Source of the DNA: Clitopilus passeckerianus
Lineage: Eukaryota > Basidiomycota > Agaricomycetes > Agaricales > Entolomataceae
Assembly (NCBI GenBank): GCA_944990035.1
Contig: CALYLX010000051.1
Coordinates: forward strand, 1 to 64,000
DNA length: 64,000 nucleotides
Direction of reading: 5' to 3'
The position numbers were made by a program, and so were the translations under genes. Of this stretch, positions 58,151-64,000 are shown piece after piece; the first letter of the stretch is position 1; every line of letters starts with the position of its first letter. The notes under the pieces are model-generated. The model saw only the letters and a program-made list of their open reading frames with translations. It was not told where the DNA came from and did no database searches.

Positions 58151-60838
58151 ATGGCTTTTGTTCTTTCAAGAACCTCTTCACATGTCGACACTCAGCCACA
58201 TATAGAAGATCATCATGCACCTGCACCTCACTCAACGTCTCCTGTGCATGCCCAGTCCACCTCAGAGACCGACCATACAGATATGGGTCGCGTCAAACCT
58301 CCTAAATCTCGCGTTGAGATACATCTAGACCAACAAACCGTCTATCTGAAGGGCGTTGGCGTCGATGTCGAGCCAACACGAATCACCGGCTATGTCGCTG
58401 TCTACCTCACCGAGTCGACAGCCCTAAAGGAAATCACCCTCGACTTCAAAGGAAAGGCAACGCTTCCGATCCCTCCCAATGAAAGGTACTTTATCCTTGT
58501 CGATTATGAGCGTTAACAACATTCTGATGTCATTTTGTGCCATAGCGGCATGAACGCTGCTCCAGTCCTGACGTATGGTATCTGCCAACACGACTGGTCG
58601 TTTCTCGAAGGCGAAAAGGGTCGTAGCCATACTCTAAAGGCAGGGCGACACATCTTTACCTTCCAGTTGAGAATAGGAGGGTCTCTTCCCTCAAGCATCG
58701 CCTCCCCTGTCTTCGGTGGTGCTACCATTGCCTACAAGCTACGAGCACATGTCGTCAGAGCTGGGTTCAGCTTTGGCCATCACAACCTCCATGCGTCTCA
58801 AGATGTCTCCATCGTCCGTTCATTCGCACCGGAAGCCATGGAGTATCAGCACACGCTGGAAATTGAGAACACATGGCCCGAGAAGATCATGTACTCCATT
58901 CTCCTGCCTCACAAGGCGTGGGCAGCCGGCGACAAGATCACCGCACTCGTCAAGTGCTCCCCTCTAATGAAAGGCGTTTGCGTTCTTAGTGTGCAGACAT
59001 CGATACAAGAACAAACGAAGGTCTACGCACGATCTGGTGCACAGGAGACCACTCGCATCGTCGGTTCTTGCAGGCATGAGATCGTCAATGGTCGTGCTGT
59101 CGAAATTGTAGAATCCCAACAATCTGCATTCCATTCCTACAGCGTTCCTGGCTCGCCTGGGACTCCCGGTACGCCCTCTGGCAGTGCGCCGCCGTCGAGA
59201 CCTCCATCTACACATTTTCGCACAAACGTCGTAGCGCCTACCACAACGACTGGAAATTCACGAGTTATCGATGATATCAGCCAACCCAATACCCAACCCT
59301 CACGACTTCCACAATTTCCACCCCAGCATGCGCCGTCTCAGAGTGAAGGATCCCCACCAAGCAATGATTCCCTAGAACACGATCCCGAAAGCTCTGACCT
59401 CGTGACGTTCCTTAGCATCAACGTTCCTCTCACTATTACCCCTTCACATACCCTTGAGCCCATCCATATATCCCACCGCGTCCGCTGGAGTATCCTTCTC
59501 CTCAATCCAGACGGCCATACCTCAGAACTCCGATGTTCACTCCCAATACACCTCCTCGACTACCGGCTTCTGGCTGAATGCAAACTCTATTCCGCTCCGA
59601 CAAGACGACTCATCTTGGGCTTGAACGAGGTACCTCAGGACGAAGAGGAGGATGTTCAGCTACCGAGTTACCAAGCCCATGTCAGAGATAGGGTGGCGAA
59701 TATGTATCTCCCCGAGGCGTCGACCATGAGGGTGACCAACCCGTGGATTGCACAGGGCGTGAGCCCAACGTGGCCTAGGACACCAGATTCAGGTGCTGGA
59801 GAGACCCATTCTGCTCCAGTTCCTTTGCAGTTCTGGCCCCCGTCGAGATCTGGCAGGTCGACGCCCCTTGAGGCACATCTTCTTGGACACCTACCACATC
59901 AACCTGGATCAGAGTCCTCCACACCTCTTGACTGGGTCAATTCGGAGCTGCTGTTGTCTCTGTCGAGGGAATCACCGCCGAGGTTGAGGTCCTGGTCTCC
60001 TCCGCCTGAGCAGAGCGCCGCCTCTTCGGTCCACCATACTGGAGCTCCCGATCCCCATCATCCTCTATTGACCCATATCAGCCCGACTTCAAGCCACTCC
60101 GCCAGCAGGTTGACGAGCCGCATGCAGAGTCGAGCAGGAACCAGGCCAGGAAGCCGAGCTCACAGCCCCGAACGGATTCGCAACGTCGACCTCGTACCTC
60201 CCGCACTACCCCAAGCCGCCTACTATACATCTCACCACCGGCCAGGCCATCATTCTTCCAGGGAGACCTACCTCCATGGAGGGAATTCTTCCTCGAGAGA
60301 CTTGCCTAGTCTGATGAATACCTCGATGAAGCCATTGTCTACGTTCACGCCTCACAATTGGATATCAAGGACACCTTCGATGCCGGCTGTGCCTACTCTA
60401 TCTGACCTCGAGAGGACATCTTCCTCTCAGTCGATAGCTTCTGCACCGGGTGGTGGACCCGTCCGACGTGTACCTAGTCCCGCCGGGAGGGTGCCAGAAG
60501 ATGGAACAGGTGCGGAGTTGTTGCATCGAGCGTTCACGGAGGTTCCAGATTATGAAGTCGCATCGAGAGGGTTCATTGGTGGCGTCCCTCCTTTGTCGAG
60601 TATGGAGGGTCTGCCAAGCTACGAGGAGGCAGCGAAGCTGGCCAAATTGGCTAAGAGAGCGTCACGGAGCGAGGCGGATCTCTCGACTGCGTTGGAGCAT
60701 CTGTCTACGAATGATCATGCTGTTGGTCATGATCATGCCACTGGCGCTGCACGGGAGGAAGGTGGCCATAGAGAGAGGTCACGGACCGTTGTCCCTGTTG
60801 CACCCTCTGTGATGTCTATCCATTCTTCTGTGAATTAA
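58151..60838 (+). CDS. Arrestin-related trafficking adaptor
   Basis: Adaptor recruiting a Rsp5/NEDD4-type ubiquitin ligase to plasma-membrane transporters for endocytosis. The ATG at 58151 begins MAFVLSRTSSHVDTQPHIED. The arrestin N domain follows: SRVEIHLDQQTVYLKGVGVD, ITGYVAVYLTESTALKEITL. After an intron at about 58482-58546 it continues PVLTYGICQHDWSFLEGEKG, HIFTFQLRIGGSLPSSIASP, GGATIAYKLRAHVVRAGF. The C domain includes LPHKAWAAGDKITALVKCSP, SIQEQTKVYARSG and ISHRVRWSILLLNPDGHTSE. The last third is disordered and rich in S, P and H. Two LPSY motifs (59662-59673 and 60610-60621) are candidate PY ligands for the ligase WW domains. About 870 residues. No disruption. Confidence 0.88.
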
Positions 60839-61068
60839 TCACACTTTCATGCCCTGGTTACAGCATATTTTCGCTGCATCTTGTACTTTACATGTTTTCA
60901 TATTTGGTTTTCAGCGGATTTTTCGGACTGGCTTATATAATTGACATTACACCATCAATCACCAGTTAGACTTTGGCATTAGTAGCACTCCGTCAATAAT
61001 ATTATGATAACAAATGGTCAAAAGTTTCCAAAAGCTAAATATTCTCCAGAACCGACTTTGCTCGAAGC

Positions 61069-62953
61069 TTATAACGTGATTGGTCGACTGCGCGTTCCCC
61101 TATGCTTGTACTCACCGGCATACTGCCCAGCAGGATCGTCTTCCAAGTCATCAATAAAGCCATCATCGAACGGATAGTCCTCGTCCGCTTCACTCTCTTC
61201 CCATTCCTCCACCGACTCCAAGTCTCTCTTGCGCTTCTTACTACCCGCTGCTGTTCTTGTAAAGCTGCTTGTATTACCCGTTTCGGTCGCCGGAGCTTTC
61301 CTCTCGCGATCCTCTTTCCTTCGTCTAATCTTCGCTTCCATTCGTTGTACCACCCAGGAAACTTCTCGTGCATATCTGTGGCGAATTTCTTGTCGTAACC
61401 GACGCATTTCATGATATAAACGCCAATAGGCTACAAAGTAGTCAATATGCTAGACTTCGTCCTCCGTTCGGACACTTACTATCTCTCCCCTCCACAAAGC
61501 GGCGTTTACATCCTTGTGCGAGACAACATCAACGTAAGGGTTGTCAATATGCTTGAGGTCTCGGTCAATCTCAGCGGGGGTAGGACTCCGGCCAAGTCGT
61601 TTTTGGAGGTAAACCTGGGCTCTAAGCCCTACTCCCCACTCTTTCGTCATGATTTCCGCAGCCCATGCTTTACGACACTGTACAAAGGGTTAACGTGAAA
61701 AAAATCGCCAGCGCGGAAGACATTCAACCTTTTCCGATTGAGATCTCCACTCCTGCCTTGTCAGCCATTTTGAGGGTACCGTTTCGTATTGTCCAAGGTA
61801 CTGCCATTGACCGGGACGAATGGGGACCATCGTCCTTAAAGGTTCATTGAACAGTTGAAGATCGTCTTCGTCCTCGCCTGAGCAAAATAAAGCCCTGGCG
61901 CGCCGGGAATCTCGGGCCCATTTGGGTGGTGGTTAAGAGTGATGCACATCCAGTCATCCATGCCATGTATGTCGAGAAGCTCCTTCCTGGGATGAGAGAA
62001 AGTGTCCTGTGGTCCACCTCCCCCGGTAGCGGAGGTAAAGTATCGATTGACATATGTCTCCGCGACATTCCTCTCCACCCGGTTGGGCGTATGTCCAGTC
62101 CAATCGGCAATATGCGATCCTTGATCGAATCCAGAGCTAGAGACATCCCCTCCTTCTTCTTAACTTTGGCTGTTGTCGGGTAAGCCTCCATGAATCCGAT
62201 GACAAGCGATAAAACATACATTTTTTATCTTTTCCATCTTCTTCCGAAACTCAACATCATCTAGGGTCTGAGGGGAAGGCGATCGAATTATCTGTGTTGC
62301 GGCCGTGCTATATTTGGGTGCTGGCAATTCAACCGCCCCCATGATGAGTCTTCGCCGTTTGGTCCGCGGTTGGAAGGGTGAGCCATCCCGTTGGTGCAAC
62401 TCACTTTCCTGTGAGGAGAAGCTTGGTTAGAAGATGCGGGAGAAACTGATGATGCGTACTGATTTGCTTCCGGCATCCAGAGCCATAGATGTATCATCTG
62501 CAACGTTCGATTTCAGGGCCCCAGTCTCGTCATGGGATGAGCACCACAAAGGGAACATGCACCCTTGAATTTGGGTTCGATATTCTCTTCTTTCTTCTTC
62601 ACCTCGTCCCCCTCACTGTGAAGACCAATTCCTAATACTTCGGCCTTCGGTTTTTCTTCCATCTCTTCGTCTTTAAGCGGTAGGTTCTCCTTACTCTCCT
62701 TCTTGCAGGGGCAAAGAGGATCCTCACTGGCACCCTTTACTTGGCAGTTGGTGCTGTCCAACAATGCACGAGGAGGCTTGCTATCGGCCTATCCTGGTTT
62801 AAGCACAGAAAGTAGATGGCCAGATGCGTAGTACATACTGCATTACTGTTGTCTGTCGTAATAGCTATCAGTCTCCTCCTCAAGAAGAAAACCAGGTGCC
62901 TCACTGTGCTTGACCTGACGAGACACGAGACGTTTACTGAGTGTCCTAGCCAT
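61069..62953 (-). CDS. DUF6697-type basidiomycete protein
   Basis: Unknown function. The ATG at 62951-62953 gives MARTLSKRLVSRQVKHSEAP; further short exons carry an acidic K/E-rich head (KPPRALLDSTNCQVKGASED, PLKDEEMEEKPKAEVLGIGL) with CPCKK and CSLCG Cys pairs. The conserved domain reads KDRILPIGLDIRPTG, VERNVAETYVNRYFTSATGG, MDDWMCITLNHHPNGPEIPG, APGLYFAQARTK, QEW-type linker, MTKEWGVGLRAQVYLQKRLG, MKCVGYDKKFATDMHEKFPG, then a basic and acidic tail (KKRKRD, EEWEESEADEDYPFDDGFID), ending RPITL. Between DIRPTG and VERNVAETY the frame shifts; one extra G in the GGG near 62079 restores it. The acidic tail and nuclear-localisation-like KKRKR suggest a nuclear protein. The name DUF6697 is recalled. 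Confidence 0.78.
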
Positions 62954-63946
62954 GTTGAACTCTTTCTGAGTCCAGAGTTGATGGCAAGGGGCCAGGCGAG
63001 ATTGTGACGAGTTGAAGAAGTTGATTCAGACACCGGGCTATCGGCGAACTTGGCTGTGCCCACATTGGACTAGGGCAGACTTCGGAACAAGCGGATTGAA
63101 GAGTGAACAGGGTTCCCGATAAGGAGTCCTCATGGAAGGTAAGTATGCCAATGAGTAATGCAAAGTCAAATGGTGTAGGTCAACGACTCAACGTGACTTG
63201 TCTGTACTAATTTACGTTGAACCATTCGTAGCTCTTCCGTTTCATTATCAGTTGGAAACTCCACTCTAGTCCCTAGGCACCGGGATAGGGGCTTTGAGCT
63301 GAGGCAAAGTCAGAACGGATAGGACCGTCGCAATGGAATAACTAGTAAAGACAACTTGCGCATACTACTACTCGTATAAGAAGGAAACTGCTTCACCCTG
63401 ATGTACTCCGTACCTCCATTATCTTCAATGTCAACAGCAAGTAAACCACCAGACCGCGTTGAAAGAAATAAGAACCGGTCAGTTGTTCACGAATGCTTCA
63501 TCCAACATTCTTGGGACGAGAAGATCGGGTTCCACAACGAGCTTGCAGTACGGCTTCCGCTGGCACTAAACTCCTGATGCGAATTGCCGACGCGTTCCAG
63601 ACTCAGAGGGTTCGCGTAACAATTAAGTTTTGCGTGACCGCGTTTTGGTTCAGGGCAGGCTCTAAAGCTGATGACGTTCGCCTCGATCTCTGCTTAATCT
63701 CACACAGCGTGGAAATACAACGAACTAATCACTAATAAGAACATCCACGGCATAATCTAGATACCAGTCTATAAAACTCGCAAAGTCATAAAGTAAGTAT
63801 TTCTACACGTCTATCCTTCTATGAATCTTGCATCTAACGAGGAAGCTGGGTTTTGAGAAGGGTGAAGACTTGGAACAGAACCAATAATACTGCCGAGAAG
63901 TCCTGACAAAAGACGGCTCCATTTTGGGACGTAACCAGAGCAGCGT
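62954..63946. other. Intergenic interval near the window end
   Basis: About 1 kb. A minus-strand open frame over 62737-63063 and a plus-strand one at 63493-63735 show no family resemblance. Nothing else seen. Confidence 0.4.
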
Positions 63947-64000
63947 TTAGTTCTTCTTCTTCTCATCCCCCTGTTCATCGACAGTCGTCAGACTCCATGG
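63947..64000 (-). CDS. Possible C-terminal end of a minus-strand gene continuing beyond the window
   Basis: Reading from the window edge, the minus strand is open for WSLTTVDEQGDEKKKN and stops at the TAA at 63947-63949. A hydrophilic KKKN end after an acidic stretch is typical of protein tails, but 17 codons cannot identify a family and chance is possible. Confidence 0.3.
   Translation of the reverse strand, partial: PWSLTTVDEQGDEKKKN

Overview
The window is nuclear DNA of a filamentous basidiomycete, most likely an Agaricomycete. Almost every gene is cut by many short (about 50-60 nt) GT-AG introns. Several families are ones I know mainly or only from that group: a FunK1 kinase, DUF6697-, DUF7330- and DUF7923-type proteins, and BTB proteins of the mushroom type. 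Family names were assigned by eye from remembered consensus sequences; no search was run.

Layout. 1-1.3 kb: 3' part of an amino-acid/GABA-type permease. 1.3-2.4 kb: ZCCHC9-like zinc-knuckle protein. 3.3-6.5 kb: a broken HeLo-domain (heterokaryon-incompatibility type) gene. 7.4-9.5 kb: FunK1 kinase, divergent from an OsmC/Ohr peroxidase (9.8-10.5 kb). 12.0-13.3 kb: unknown protein with an N-terminal GGQF/Q-N-rich segment. 13.7-16.0 kb: Dal5/TNA1-like MFS permease. 16.9-20.8 kb: DNA topoisomerase III, divergent from UTP25 (21.0-23.5 kb). 23.8-24.9 kb: DUF7330-type protein. 25.5 kb: tRNA-Val(AAC). 25.8-27.3 kb: ATG3, divergent from an aldo/keto reductase (27.4-28.5 kb). 28.7-29.8 kb: pterin-carbinolamine-dehydratase-like protein. 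30.1-37.5 kb: a duplicated two-gene module, GH128 glucanase plus DUF7923/CCCH protein, in which one copy of each gene carries a premature stop. 37.9-39.3 kb: mevalonate diphosphate decarboxylase, divergent from the CCR4 deadenylase (39.7-42.1 kb). 42.7-46.3 kb: secreted subtilase. 47.1-50.2 kb: muskelin. 50.6-52.7 kb: tandem BTB genes. 52.8-53.4 kb: prefoldin subunit 4, divergent from sphingosine-1-phosphate lyase (53.6-56.3 kb). 58.2-60.8 kb: arrestin-related adaptor. 61.1-63.0 kb: DUF6697 protein. The last 54 bases hold the possible tail of another minus-strand gene.

Most of the window is conserved housekeeping (ribosome biogenesis, sterol and sphingolipid metabolism, autophagy, mRNA decay, chaperone, DNA topology). 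The accessory content is the HeLo gene, the FunK1 kinase, the GGQF protein, the GH128/CCCH duplication and the BTB pair. Two points stand out. First, many otherwise well-conserved genes need a single missing base in a short homopolymer to restore frame, which looks like a systematic assembly error. Second, the DUF7923/CCCH proteins resemble the NYN/PIN-nuclease-plus-CCCH design of Regnase, and the second copy has lost matching acidic residues. No CRISPR array, rRNA or intact transposon was seen.
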